From Metaphire vulgaris (lineage: Eukaryota; Annelida; Clitellata; Crassiclitellata; Megascolecidae), in NCBI GenBank assembly GCA_018105865.1, contig CM030862.1, forward strand, positions 1,681,101 through 1,745,100: a DNA stretch of 64,000 nucleotides, in the 5' to 3' direction. Below the pieces are notes generated by a model. The model was not told the origin of the DNA, made no database searches, and saw only the letters and a list, made by a program, of their open reading frames with translations. The first letter of the stretch is position 1, and every line of letters begins with the position of its first letter. The translations under genes and the position numbers were made by a program. Below, one piece after another: positions 25,801 through 37,587 of this stretch.

Positions 25801-26391
25801 TAAATCAAATATTTAATTAAGCAGGTCTATGTATGAGAAAGCTCAAAAAATACAGAAAAACTATATAACTGCCCCTAGAAAATTAACGAACAGAAAAATT
25901 AACAAACTCCATATTAATTACCAGAAGTGACAATGTAAACCCCATTACTGACACTATATAAAATAAAGAAATTAAATATGAATACTAAATATTTATTCAT
26001 GCATACAAGCAAATATACATACATACATACATACAAGCAAGCATATGATATATAATATTATGTCTATCATATACAGTACTTTTACCAGCAGATACTTTCC
26101 AACATAGTAAATACACAATTGGCCTAAGATGTCTTTAAATAAGTTATAAATATTTTTCACTCAATAAGATATTTTGTATCAAATTTTAGATCAATATATT
26201 AATTTGTTGAGAAATAAACTTATCTCAATTTGCAAGTTAATGGAGGAACCAGGCGCAAATTCTGTATTAATCAATTATAAAACTCACCCATAGAATATGG
26301 AGATGGCAAAGAAGGTAATCATGAAACAGTAGGAGATCCAGGGTACAATAGCCAAAGCATGCACAATGCATGACCAGGTGAATTCATCCAT
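15420..26391 (-). CDS. UGCG: Ceramide glucosyltransferase homologue, complete, eight exons
   Basis: Family GT21; members transfer glucose from UDP-glucose to ceramide on the cytosolic face of the Golgi, the first step of glycosphingolipid synthesis. Exons in transcript order: 26391-26288, 23684-23543, 21055-20851, 19639-19524, 17722-17544, 16422-16336, 16141-15949, 15611-15420; phases are consistent and give 405 aa (human 394). An N-terminal membrane segment lies in exon 1. D1 is D94 (CIQDEQDP), D3 is D239 (LAEDFF), and the (Q/R)xxRW motif is R275-MV-R278-W279, split by an intron. C-terminal hydrophobic segments follow. The position of the second catalytic Asp (CDSGIR in human) reads VSTSRIK, so Thr146 replaces Asp. 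The start ATG sits 39 nt inside an exon beginning near 26430, so a 5' UTR exon lies further upstream. It could be a divergent paralogue rather than the one-to-one orthologue. Confidence 0.9.
16430..16761 (+). mobile_element. CR1-like LINE 3' fragment and adjoining (CAT)n run
   Basis: Encodes FTATGPSLWNALNPSIQASF, a typical LINE terminus, then GAGCGCCTCTGAGTAG and GCTATACAAATGC. The (CAT)n at 16701-16761 probably belongs to the adjoining antisense RTE tail. It starts directly beside UGCG exon 16336-16422. Confidence 0.6.
16701..16979 (-). mobile_element. RTE-like LINE 3' end with (ATG)n tail
   Basis: In reverse it encodes MRLTTEKDKWKSFVSSCCR then (ATG)n, read on the + strand as (CAT)n. The same end with its CAT run recurs at about 22030-22120 and 63475-63600. 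Confidence 0.65.
17162..17497. mobile_element. MITE with CCATATAGTAC ends, interrupted by a hAT MITE
   Basis: Left end GGACTCACCCATATAGTAC and right end GTACTATATGGATAGACCC form the inverted pair. A 188-bp hAT element (17182-17369) is inserted inside the left end, duplicating TATAGTAC. Confidence 0.7.
17182..17369 (+). mobile_element. hAT-type MITE, CAGTGGCGGCTCC family
   Basis: 188 bp from CAGTGGCGGCTCCACCGG to TAGAGCCGCCACTG, flanked by perfect 8-bp duplications TATAGTAC (17174-17181 and 17370-17377). Sister copies at 34810, 37588 and 52530. Confidence 0.9.
18046..18260 (-). mobile_element. CR1-like LINE 3' end
   Basis: AATTATGCACTTCTATAGC and CAATCGATGGTACTTCAAA match, in reverse, the 3' end of the LINE at 49430-50418. 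Confidence 0.6.
18304..18384 (+). mobile_element. TTAA palindromic MITE, class II
   Basis: 81 bp; left TTAA mutated to TTGA. The core CCCGAGTAATGTTCG is an imperfect palindrome, followed by TCCATTTTACATCGAGTTAC. Confidence 0.8.
19903..20061. repeat. Microsatellites (TA)n-(CA)n and (CTGT)n
   Basis: Alternating TA then CA units at 19903-19950 and about six CTGT units at 20036-20061, in a UGCG intron. Confidence 0.9.
20330..20615 (+). mobile_element. CR1-like LINE 3' end with (AAT)n tail
   Basis: Encodes RSFSRGNPGLWNSLPKNMTM then LFTKHLKTHLFSISYSISC. It is followed by TTAAGCGCTCTTGA and a trinucleotide tail at 20578-20615. It lies upstream of UGCG exon 20851-21055 in genomic order. Confidence 0.75.
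21083..21161 (-). mobile_element. TTAA palindromic MITE, class II
   Basis: 79 bp, core CGAGACTCG (arms CGAG/CTCG around one base). Inverted ends TTAACCCCTTAACTGGGC are perfect over 18 bp. It begins 28 bp from the acceptor end of a UGCG exon (21055). Confidence 0.85.
21893..22120 (-). repeat. Large (CAC/CAT)n microsatellite and RTE tail
   Basis: About 140 bp of CAC then CAT units, followed by AGTTGCTTTCTGCCAGCTCA and the words shared with 16762 and 63488. In reverse it is an RTE 3' end with (ATG)n. The poly-His and poly-Asp frames across it are not genes. Confidence 0.8.
22690..22864 (+). mobile_element. LINE 3' end with (AAT)n tail
   Basis: ACTTGTTAAGCGCTCTTG and following words match the family at 20520. 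The tail is an uninterrupted (AAT)n run at 22807-22864. Confidence 0.65.
24624..25041. mobile_element. AT-rich MITE with AGCATAGATGTAA ends
   Basis: 418 bp. Left AGCATAGATGTAATAAACG is matched inversely by CGTTTTTTACATCTATGCT; AACGTTTT words recur inside. Flanked by GTAAAG on both sides (24618-24623, 25042-25047), a 6-bp duplication. It lies in UGCG intron 1. Confidence 0.7.
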
Positions 26392-26430
26392 CACACGCGG
26401 ACAGACGCAAGTTTCTCGTAAAAATGTTAT
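26392..26430 (-). other. 5' UTR part of the UGCG start exon
   Basis: An acceptor (CATATTTTAG) ends at 26431, 39 bp before the ATG, so the start exon begins with a short leader. Its upstream partner is not identified; a CpG-bearing stretch at about 35050-35450 is one candidate area. Confidence 0.4.
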
Positions 26431-26513
26431 CTAAAATATGCAAGAAAATAGATGTATGATACAACTGCCTGTATGATGCTGATGAAATATCAACATTTCC
26501 ATGGCCAGATTAA

Positions 26514-26545
<32 letters not shown>

Positions 26546-27861
26546 ATGCACACACAGGCACACACTAGTGTTGTAACCTCAGGCCAACCTTATGATTAAC
26601 CAGAGGAGTTGCGATACTATTGTCTTCCAGTGAAAGCAGTAGATAATGCTGCATCTGCATTACTGTTTACTGTGCTAATTTTAAACGGTATTCATTCGTG
26701 TTTCAACTACAGCCATCATCTGATACAAAACAACCAGCAGTACACTTAATAATTTTAAAATCACCAGTGCTAACTCGAATGCTAAACCAGCGCTTGAGAA
26801 GTCACAAACATCACGTTACATGTTGTAGCGCTTGAATTCCACATTAACATAACACAAATGCTGCAGTTAATTATCAACTAAGTGGAACATGTTGAAATAC
26901 CTAGTTAAAATGATCGTTTGCAAAGAATAAAGCAGTAGTCCATTGGGGATACAAGACACCTGGAATTGTAAGATCTTGTAAATGCAAAATCTGCAGTTTT
27001 GTTATCTCATCAACAAGCATAACAATAGGGTTTTGAAAAGATATAATAGATGTTTAATTGCCAATGATGTTTCATTGGTTATGGGTCGCATGGGTCAAGA
27101 GTTCAATAGGTCAAACAGGTCATTTTGAGTGACCCATTGCCAACTCTGCACTTTAAGGTTTGCCAATTAATCCTCCCATTGTAGATACCTAATAAATTCA
27201 TGAAAGTAATGATCCATAAAACCTGCCTGAACAATTATATAGAATTGCCCAGACCAAAACTGTCTTGTATGGCACCATTTACAACTTCAGTGATAAGTAG
27301 GTAAACAATAGCTACAATGCCAACAGAATTAACTGTAAGGCTTACTGTCTAAAAATACAGACTACAGTCTAAATAAACTCTTGGCATAACCTGCCCAATA
27401 CTGAATAACAATAACTCATGCTCATTTGGTGAGTATTTAAATTTTAAAATAGCCTTAATGACACAAAAAAGTTCAACATCAAGCACAAAGAACTCCTAGA
27501 CTCTTGATAAATTCTTTGGCAGTCAAATACAAAGTACCGTAATACGTCTCAAGAGGCGCCGCACTCAGTGACCGTTTGAACATGTCCCCGCATGTTTATT
27601 TTCTATAGCTTGTAATTCTGAATTCAATAATATTATTCAATTACATTAATAATTAATGCTCAGCTATAAACGTTTTCCCTCCATAATAAAAGACTCAGTT
27701 ATAAATAAACATGTCAACTCTTTCTTTCCACATGGGAACATATTGATGTCATGTGTCTTAGAAATATGAGCCATAAAAGACCCATTATAAATAGATATAG
27801 CAGTTACACACACACACACACACACGCTCGCACACACACAGTGTGTCCGGATACTTGACAC

Positions 27862-28116
27862 TTATACAGTGGTTCCTCCTCCGTCCAAGACGGCTGTCTT
27901 CGGTGACAGATCATTCCGGAGGGGCAATCCGAGTCTGTGGAACTCTCTGCCGAAGAACGTGACAATTGTGACCTCCCCTGATTTGTTTATCAAGTGCCTT
28001 AAGACGCATATGTTTAATATATCTTATAATGTTCATTGTTAAGCGCTTTTGACTTTAGTCTTCACTATGCTTACTGCGCTCTATAAATTGTCTTAATAAT
28101 AATATTAATAATAAAA
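27862..28116 (+). mobile_element. CR1-like LINE 3' end with (AAT)n tail, inserted near a mariner end
   Basis: Encodes GDRSFRRGNPSLWNSLPKNV and ends TTAAGCGCTTTTGACTTTAG plus a trinucleotide tail. To its left is GTGTGTCCGGATACTTGAC and to its right AAGTATGTCAACTTTC, which look like two halves of a mariner end. Confidence 0.65.
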
Positions 28117-28236
28117 AGTATGTCAACTTTCTTTTCACCATAACTTTAAGAAAGCTTGACCGATTTCCATAAAAATTGCAGTTTTGAAAGAGGAATGAAT
28201 TGGCTTCAGATAGACGCAAACATTGTCTGAAAAATT

Positions 28237-28731
28237 TTACAATGAATATTCAAAATGTCCGCCGCCAGAATTGACACATGATTTCAGACGTTGTTGCTAC
28301 TGATGAATTGGTGCTGTAATTATGGCGTGATCGAGCTTTTCGCACTCAATCACCAATCACCAATCTCTGCTTCAGTTCTTTCAGATTTGGAAATGTGTGA
28401 CCAGTAGAAAGGGTGACCCTTTCCTGTAGAATACCCCACACTGAGTACACCGGTAGTCCACTGGGTTCAAACCTGGTGAGTTTGTTGGCCACAATTCGGG
28501 TGGCATGAAAGCAGGAGTCTCCCTACATGTGCAGGAATTCAACGGTGTCACGAGCACACGATGTGCCGGAGCACAATTCTGTTGGAAGATATACCAATCG
28601 CCAGAAACAAAGAAGCATATATCTGGTAGTAGCATCTCCTTTAGCACTGCTCCATGGTAACAGCCGCCACTTATTTTCACAATACGATCCAAAAAGTGCA
28701 AACCATCAGTGGAGACGACGTCTGAAATCAA
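28237..28731 (-). pseudogene. Degenerate Tc1/mariner-type transposase
   Basis: Reads WYIFQQNCAPAHRVLVTPLN, then FMPPELWPTNSPGLNPVDYR, and after a frameshift ends RLKSCVNSGGGHFEYSL and a stop at 28237-28239. These are the C-terminal half of a mariner-like DDE/D transposase. The Asp normally before APAH is not present (QQNCAPAH), and the frame is broken, so it should be inactive. The terminal repeat probably lies at 28118 outward. Confidence 0.75.
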
Positions 28732-29874
28732 GTGTCAATTCTTTTGGTAGACATTGTGAATTCATTGTATTCATTGCAACCTTTTCCCGGTATGTTTGTA
28801 TCTATCTAAAACCAATTTATTCCTGTTTCAAACTGCACATTTTTATGCCCCGTTTTCTGTGTTGTTCGAAAATGTCCAAGGGCCGGACAAAACCCTTTGC
28901 GGGCCAGATCCGGCCCGCAGGTTGTGCACCCCGCCATATAAGTTTAAAAACCTTCATGGTAGAGTTCATTGACCTCGTCTTTCAAGTGTCCAGTAGATCA
29001 GCATCAAAGGGTCAAAATTTGGAGAGAAGACTTTTTACTTATTTAAATTAAGAACCCCTTACCTCAAAATATTATTTTCACCAGTGGAAAAGATGTGAAG
29101 AAACCTGATTAATACCTGGTATACCAGCCGAATAGAATATAAACAGTTGGGGATTAATGATGTCGATGGCTGTCCCTTAACAGTAGCAGAACTGTGCAAT
29201 GGTTGTGTGTGGGTTGAGCACACACACACAGGACTGGGATGTACATGTACAGTATGTGGGCATGGTTTCACATCACAAAAAATGTTTATAACTCTTGAAT
29301 CAACACTGCTTAAGACTTTTTTTCCTCCCACAGAACACCAGATCCTCTCTCCCCACGTTCATCCATTCCTCTTCTCTACTTTATCCTCCCTTATTTTTCA
29401 AATCAAATCAAATCAAATCCTTTATTTTTCCAACTCAATAAGTATGGCATAAGAGCATGTAACAAAGTCAAAAAGAAAAAAAACAAGTTACTTATATATC
29501 AGTAATTGATGAGTTATTAATTACTAAAATAACACGAAGAACATTGACTATTTATAGTATAAGTCTTCTTTTTCCCTCGTATCCCAACCAAAGTTGGAAG
29601 GGGATATTTTTTGCTTTTGACCTGCCAAAATGTATGATCCATCCAAAGATATCTCTCCTCTACCCAATAATTAAATCTGAAAATTCAATGCAAGTGCAAA
29701 GACAGAAGCCAATACGTACCATTACACACAGTGACAGTCTTGTACAGTACTTTTTGTTTCTTTTGTCATGTGACCCTGATTTGCACCCCCCTGGAAAAAA
29801 TTTGTGGAAGTCCATGTCCTCAGCATTGAATTGTAGGCTTTAAGTTCGACACCATGTCTCCATAACTTAAACCA

Positions 29875-29950
29875 CAGGGTGGCGCAAAAAAACGGACTAT
29901 ATTAAATGCCAAACCTAATGTGACTAGTCCGTTTTTTGCGCCATCCTGTA
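29875..29950. mobile_element. Palindromic Tc1/mariner-type MITE, second copy
   Basis: CAGGGTGGCGCAAAAAAAC with its inverse GTTTTTTGCGCCATCCTG, then TA. The interior GGACTATATTAAATGCC is shared with the copy at 5684. Confidence 0.75.
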
Positions 29951-30383
29951 GAATGGATCAACTAAATGATAAATAATAACAAGGGAGAGTAATCCAATGT
30001 TCGGGAACCTGAGGGCAGTGGAATGAGTTTGGCTCCATAAACAGCCTGTAAAACCATCTGCCGCAAGCAATTTTTTATATAATATGCTGCTTGGAAGTTG
30101 GACATGCAGTCCACCCACCTGTCAGCCAAAGCTGAATATAATGCATTAATAAAGAAAGACCGTATTAAAAACTATCCACATCGGTTTGCCGCACTCAATT
30201 TATACCGCAAACAGTGCAGAATATTGGTTCTGCACAGTCAATGGAGGATCAGTGGCAAGAATAGATTAATCAATCAATCAATAAACTTCTATAGCGCCAC
30301 TATAATAATGCCCAGGGCATCAGCCACTTAGTTTTATAAGACCCCAAACAATGAGCTCCTGTTCCAGTTAAGAATTGAGTCAA

Positions 30384-30384
<1 letters not shown>

Positions 30385-30420
<36 letters not shown>

Positions 30421-30545
30421 CTAGATGATTTATTAAATGCTATAACATAGCTAGAGCGAAAATCAAGAGCAATTTACCAATGTATGTTAAATATAATCTC
30501 ACATGAAGATTCTAAAACAGCAATATCAAGGCCTTCTTAGTAGTT
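30385..30545 (-). mobile_element. LINE 3' end with (ATT)n tail
   Basis: (ATT)n at 30387-30419 followed by reverse LINE-end words (AACATAGCTAGAGCGAAAAT, CAAGAGC). Confidence 0.55.
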
Positions 30546-30592
30546 AATATCTTGAATAGGCAAATCAATAGCCATTTAGCCATTTAGATTTA

Positions 30593-30669
<77 letters not shown>
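30593..30669. repeat. (AT)n microsatellite
   Basis: About 77 bp of pure AT dinucleotides. Confidence 0.95.
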
Positions 30670-30671
<2 letters not shown>

Positions 30672-31099
30672 TATCTGGAATTCCAACTGCAATATTAAAA
30701 AACCCCACATTAATCAATCAGAAATCAGCAATAACAATGGCAATATAACTAACTTAGTGAGAAACGCTGGAAAGTTCACATGCTGGACAATAATAAGTTA
30801 AGCAATGATGTGCTATTAGCACATGGATAGTAAAAGAAACTCTCTTGAGAACACATTGAACCATGCTGTCAAGGTGCTATCCTCAATATTTCAAAGCTAA
30901 GCAGGCTTCTGCACCATCCACCAAACACATCCACATCCAAGGGTAAGTCAGTGTAATGTTCTGTAATGGGAGGTCATCATCATCACCATCACCATCACCA
31001 TCACCATCTATCCTCAAATAATAACACCGTGGTTGGCATGGATCATCAACACAATCAATAGAAGGAAGATGAGATCTCAGAAACAAATGTTACAATGCA

Positions 31100-31242
31100 T
31101 TTACAGCTTTCGGCACCACCGCCCCCCCCTTTCGCTATCGACAACGCTATCACTACTTTACCCTGCAACTCCAATGCCAGGAGCGCCTCTGAGTAGAAAT
31201 AGAAGAGGCTCTATACAAATTCCACATTACATTACATTACAC
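31100..31242 (+). mobile_element. CR1-like LINE 3' end with (ACATT)n tail
   Basis: CTCCAATGCCAGGAGCGCC and GAGGCTCTATACAAATTCC, then ACATTACATTACATTACAC. Same family as 16430 and 56062. Confidence 0.6.
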
Positions 31243-32789
31243 TAGAAGCCATGCCAGCAGCACAACCAAGCTAACAGGAAATTCTAATTCTAAATGACCA
31301 GATATGACAAAGACAGAAAATGGCCAGAAAAAGAATTAATAATACGCACACTGCAGCAAACAACCACACTGACCATTGCACCGTAATACATGCACATAAT
31401 GCATATCATGATATAGCATACTCACATATGTAACCTAATGTGTAACTGACAGTTTATGTAGAAATGCATATGACAAAACATATAGTGGCACACTAAATTT
31501 ATAATAAACTTTTTATATGAATGGCAAACATATCTCAGAAAAGGGCTATAACAGTGTTGTTTAACCTGTGGCCCGCAGGCCACGTATGGCCCGCGGGCTG
31601 ATTTTATATGGCCCGCCAAAGCTGGAGCAATTTTTTCGGCAATTTATGCGAGAAAATAAGTCAATGGCATAACCAGGATTTTCAGGTACTAATGAAGGAA
31701 CTCGGTGTTTTACATACTTTTCCTGCATTTTTCCACGACTGCACAAGAATTTCCAAACCTTGTCAAAAGTGAGCAGCAGTACATATAATTAGAAATTTTG
31801 AAATTGGATTTCTCCACTGGTTTCTTAGACATAAGCAGTCTCATTCCTCTGTTACTTGCTTAATATAAAATGCACTCACATGTGATGTTTAAACAAAAAA
31901 TGAAACTCTGACTAATGAAAATTTAGCAAATCTAATGAGGGCAGCAGTTACTCAACATAAACCAAAAATTTAAAAAAATTGCAAGTATAATACAAAGCCA
32001 ATACCTCACTGAAAATGTGCCTGAACATTAATTGCAATATACAAGTGCACTGAACTATTATAAAGCATATATTGTTACATACTGATTTTAATTAATATAA
32101 ACAATTGTCAATAATTGTTATAATTGTTTCTATTAAGTCTATTTAAGGCTAACCTTTAGGCCTAAGACTAACCCTGTGGCCCTTGGCTTCAAGAAAAAAT
32201 TTCAGAGGCCTGTGGTGTCAAAAAGGTTGGACAGAACTTGACTAGAGTATAAAATAAATAAATAAATTACTTTAAAAATCAAGATAAAATAAAATGCATG
32301 AAAGAAAAGACATAAAAAATTAATTCAAAACATCTGCATCTTATGCCTTTGTCTGTAATTTAAAATTTTTTAAACAAAACCAGTCATTGTAAGCAAAATC
32401 AATACAACTGTGTGGTTAATTGAATGTCAATTGCAATTAATTGCATAATATAATCAATTAAATGAAGGAAAGAAATAGAAGCCTTTTATGCATTGAAATA
32501 CAGCGCCACTAAAATGTTCCATGAATTTAATTTTATAAAGTTCCTTCAATACACAATCTCTTCCCAACAATTTCTAACATGTAAATTCTATGTCACATGA
32601 AGGTGTGTGTGTGTTTTGTGTGTGTGCAAAAATGCTAACTTGCATTCAGTTAACCACACTCAAGTGAAATGCAGACAAGAAGAACTAATAGAAAAATTCA
32701 CCACAAAAATACCGACACACCTTCTCATTATAATAATTTCAAATTTAACTGAGACCAGAAGAACATTTCCAAGGTTTACCCTGTCAAGA

Positions 32790-33027
32790 GCTAAGTCTCA
32801 ATACAGTACGACCCCAGTTACAACTGGTCCTCCAAAGAGCTCCTCCAAAGAGCTACACCCTGCAATGCTGGTCCTTGTCTCAATACCTCGGCCCATGGGT
32901 CCTCCAAAGAGCTACACCCCAGGGGTACTCAAACCTCGGCCCATGGTCCGGACTGCAATGCTGGTTCTTGTCTCAATACAGTATGGCCCCAGTTACAACT
33001 AACTGGTCCTCCACAGGGCTACACTCT
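32790..33027. repeat. Local shuffled duplication
   Basis: Words TGTCTCAATAC, CCCAGTTACAACT, TGGTCCTCCAAAGAGCTACA, CTGCAATGCTGGT and CCTCGGCCCATGG each occur two or three times in this stretch. It probably arose by serial duplication around a hAT-like end (CAGGGGTACTCAAACC). Confidence 0.6.
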
Positions 33028-33554
33028 TAACCTTCACCTACACAGCTCAAAGTATGCAGAGAGCAATCATGGTAATTTTGATTGGTGCATACAAATAAAT
33101 AAGATGGAAGTCAAACAGACCATAAAATGCAGATGAGTATCCCCCTCGGGAAAATATTGCATCTGTCGGCAGCCATTTTTTGTCTTAAGAAGATCTCAAG
33201 TTTGGAAATGCATGCTTCTAGCTGTCTCAATCTTCACATGCATGGGATGAGACTTAAAAACCTTTCCTTTGGTTTACTTCAATGAACATGACATCGTAAA
33301 CAACTAAATTACGATACTGCATGTCTTCATAAACATGAGATAAGAAAAAGGAAAGTTCACAGAAATGTTAGTACAGATGATACTAAATATGATATATTGT
33401 ACACTTACAGTCACATCAAGACTATTGCTGAGGCACAACAAAGAGATTCATCTTAGAACAGCCCCAGCAGTTTAAAATAGAGTTTTAAAAAGTTATGACC
33501 TGCTGCTTCAAACATAGCTTTCATCTATGTACAACTTAATAATAAACGTACACA

Positions 33555-33900
33555 TAGATATAATAATTATGCACTTTTATAGCACCAGTTTTTTTAATAC
33601 AATGAGGTGTCAGTCAATTGCATCGCAAATATATCCACAGATGTCTCCATACTCATTGGATCAGAAATAGTGAAATAAATTAATGAGTTAGTTTCAGTGG
33701 GAATAACTGTGTTTTCAGCCTAAATTCAAATGCATTGAGCAAATTGGAAACTGTAACAGCCAAATGGTGGTGATAGTAGTAGTAGTGGTAGGTAATAGTT
33801 TCAGAGATTAGACCCAGCGATAGGAAATGCCCTCTTACCAATTTCAGTACGAGTTCTAGACACAACAAATAACGAATTAGCAAATCTGATTACAGGTAAG
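33555..33900 (-). mobile_element. CR1-like LINE 3' end
   Basis: AATTATGCACTTTTATAGCA and the reverse reading NAFEFRLKTQLFPLKL match the LINE at 49430-50418. Confidence 0.6.
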
Positions 33901-34669
33901 CGACAATACTTTGGGCGATTTAGCACAGATTTAAAATACTAAGACCAGTCAGTGTGCAACGTTTTGTAAAAATTAAAATTGGTTCTTATATAGTTAACCC
34001 TTTCATTTCCCATGGTTCCAAATGGAGTAGCTTTAAAGTGTGACACTTTGTCAATAGTCCACTCATATTCACAAAACAGGATAATCTGCATGCAGTAGTA
34101 TTAATAGTAGTGGTGGTGGTGGTAGTTGGTAGTAGTAGTAGTGGACCTAGTGGTAGTTGTAGCAGTGGAAGTAGTAGTAATGGTAGTGTTAGTAATGCAA
34201 TATACGTAATTTCTCATGAATTTCTTCAGTGATCTTGAAAGCTCAGCTCTCGTGAAAGCTAAATTTCTCATGAATTAGCTTATTCTTTAGTGTTGTCTTG
34301 TTCTGTGTATATGTGACCAACCCATGTGCATGTTTTGACAGCAGTGCAGCTGCTCAGTCAGGTATTTATCAGAGCAGCCCTTCTTGCTACTACAGTTTCA
34401 CAGCCTATCACTATAAAAATATCAAACCATAGTGAAACTTGAGACATCACACTGAACAACACAATCCCCACTGTGTTGACGGTCAAGTGACTGAAGAATA
34501 GAACCTCTAACTGCCCAGTTGTTGAATCTAGACCAATAGAACATCTCCCGTTTCTGAGCTGAAGCTCTACAGAGACATCCACCGAAGTAGAAGCACCAAC
34601 AGCAGCAGTAATAGCAACAGCAGCAGCAACAGTAGTAGTAGTAATAGCAGAAGCAGCAGTAGTAATAGC

Positions 34670-35030
<361 letters not shown>

Positions 35031-35514
35031 AAGAGTAAGAATTACGCAAATGGCACTGTTCAGCGTGCGGTCGGTTGCACCGTAAACGCACGGACAAAAG
35101 CCGTGCGCGAATATCTTCAATAAAAATAAATAAAAGAGAAAAATAAAACTTACGAAACGCTTACATTTCAACATCGAAGGTCCACAACATGCACAACAAC
35201 AACAACACCCGTCGACGCCATTGAAGTCGAAGATATTATATGCACAGACCCTTAGGCCACGCCCTTTCGATTGAAGGCGGTTTCTTCCAACAAAGCACAA
35301 AAACAAAAACACAATCATAGCCCAGTCGCCCTACCAGGACTGGTTTCAACCGTCCCACCCATTTGCTTCGACCCCCCAGTGCAATTAGCAGCACCTCCAC
35401 CCAATCAACCACACCCAATAAAACACTTACGATGCTTCAGGGTATTCTAATTTCTTTCCTTCCGTGTTTGCTGATCATCGCTAAATGTACCTAGCACCAG
35501 CACTTATTAAAATT

Positions 35515-35765
35515 GGTAAGAGCTTTTTATATTTCTGGCCAAAAAATTCTGGAACTCTCTTCATCTGGATGTCAGATCTTCCAAAAAACTGAGTAGTTTA
35601 AAATAGACTTAAAACACAACTTTCCCTATTAGCAATTCCTCCACAGCTCTACATAACTGTTTCCCACCGACTGATGTAATAGCCAGGCCTTTTATCGATG
35701 CATTAGGCGTACTATCAACTGACACCCTCGAATATTTAGACTTGTGCTATAAAATAGCATAAGAA
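35515..35765 (+). mobile_element. CR1-like LINE 3' end
   Basis: Encodes RAFYISGQKFWNSLHLDVRS, close to RAFSISGPKIWNSLHPAVRS of the LINE at 49567, then a broken tail. Confidence 0.6.
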
Positions 35766-36449
35766 TAATGCAAGAGATCACACTATTCTACAAAAGTAGT
35801 TCTCCTCTGGTTTAAAATATCCGACAGACTGACACAACTCACCACTGGCTCCAATCTTATCTAAAATACTGATATTTTCAAGTTTCCTGTCTAACCAAAC
35901 TTCATCATCCTGCGACTTATAAGAGTAATTTCTGTTCAGACCATTTGGAACATCAACTCTTTGCATACTCATTGGTTGATTTTGCCTTAATATTATGCTA
36001 CCAAAAAATTTAAGGCAGTAAACTTTGATATACTTTATTCACTATGCTAAACAAGAATTTGATATAATGACTCGATGCTTGTCAACTTCCAAAAATATGA
36101 TAACTGTCGCAAATCTGAACAGACTCTAGAAATAATGCCACAGAAAGCACGTAGTCAGTGAAAAATAAATAAGCTGCATCAAATTTGGTGTATTACTTCA
36201 AACAAAATTTTTAAAAACTTGTGAAGAAACATGATACTGTGATAAAATTAACAAGAAAGGAGTGCTACAATTCAACAGAAATATATCTTAAATTCATCAA
36301 AATACATTCAACTAATTTAACTTTCAAAATCTTTGACAAATCAACGTTTATCATAAGCATCAATTGCCAAATATAAAGAAACTACTATAAGAAGCTATGG
36401 CTGTCCTAAGAAGAGTATGCAGAAAGAGCTACAAGCAGTTACCGGTATA

Positions 36450-36680
36450 GCTGTCTTTAGCATTCTCTGGGGAAATTCCCCTCCCAAAGTTTGAAATTCC
36501 CCCCAAAACTTTGACATTTTGGCAAGTAATATGTAATGTAAAAGATTTTCGGCCCCACAAAAAAGTTTAAACTCCCCCAAATATCTATGTGGCTATAATG
36601 GCTGAGCGCCTAAGAATAAGCAGCTACTGATGTGCTGCTTTCCAAGGCGCTATAGAAATCCACAAGATTTTACTTTACTT
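36450..36680. mobile_element. Degenerate C-rich MITE followed by a (TTAC)-type LINE tail
   Basis: GGGGAAATTCCCCTCCCAAA to TTTAAACTCCCCCAAATA mirrors the interior of the element at 9963. From 36603 AGCGCCTAAGAATAAGCAGC and TTACTTTACTTTA form a LINE tail also seen at 3640, 23100 (reverse) and 56985. Confidence 0.5.
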
Positions 36681-37587
36681 TAGAATAACCAATGGCTGTC
36701 ATACAATTTAAACCAAAAATGCTTAAATAAGAAATCAAACCCGATTAATACCGTTACACACAAAAATTAGTCTACGATATGTTTTATGCATTACAATGAG
36801 CATTGTTCTCTTTCAAAATTACAGCAAATCTCTTAAATAATATAATTTAACACAACAAGATTCACACCAGAGGGAAATACTTCTTCGATGAGAAACAATA
36901 AGATATCTAAGGCAAAGCCGTGAAAGCAAGGCCTAGCAAACAACACCAGACATAAGCAAAATTCTTACAGTAAGTACAGTGTAATCATGATCAAAAGGTA
37001 TTATGCTATAAATCCACAGCCAAGTCTCATACAAGTATATCTGCACAGAACAATCACATTACTCAGTCTACTGATATCATACATGATCAAAATAAAGGCC
37101 TGTACTATGTACTGCATAAGATGATGAGTTCAAACAGATTGCAGATGACCAATTTAAATGTGATGTAATGTAATGCAGTATTTGTATAGCACCGCTTCTA
37201 CACTGTATTTCTACTCAGAAGTGTTTCTGGCTTTGGAGTTGCATGATAAGTTGTAATGCAATCAATGACACGCTATAAAAATATCACAAGTCACCACTAA
37301 GCTGACTACCAAATCAATAGTCAACATACAAAACTCTACACAAGATGTACACAATCGGAAATTTGCAATTGAAGTACCCGGTAGTTATGAGCATCGCACA
37401 TGAGCACTTGATTGCAAATTCTGTTATATTATCAATTTTGAAGCAACCCATAATCAAAACATTTCAACAATAATATTGTGAATGAATGCAATATTTCAGA
37501 ACAATCAAAATACCATCCATTTTGATGGTGCTAACTAAAAAAAATTACAGCAGTGCTAATCCAATAGTTAAAAGCACTGACCTGAAC

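Noticed and set aside
28527..29051. 174-codon + strand open frame
   Set aside because: Its first part is the antisense of the mariner transposase remnant (28237-28731) and it has no protein similarity I recognise.
30592..30801. Open frame with alternating Ile-Tyr
   Set aside because: Translation of an (AT)n microsatellite.
32607..33002. 131-codon + strand open frame
   Set aside because: Covers the shuffled duplication at 32790-33027; repeated peptide blocks come from the duplication, with no conserved family.
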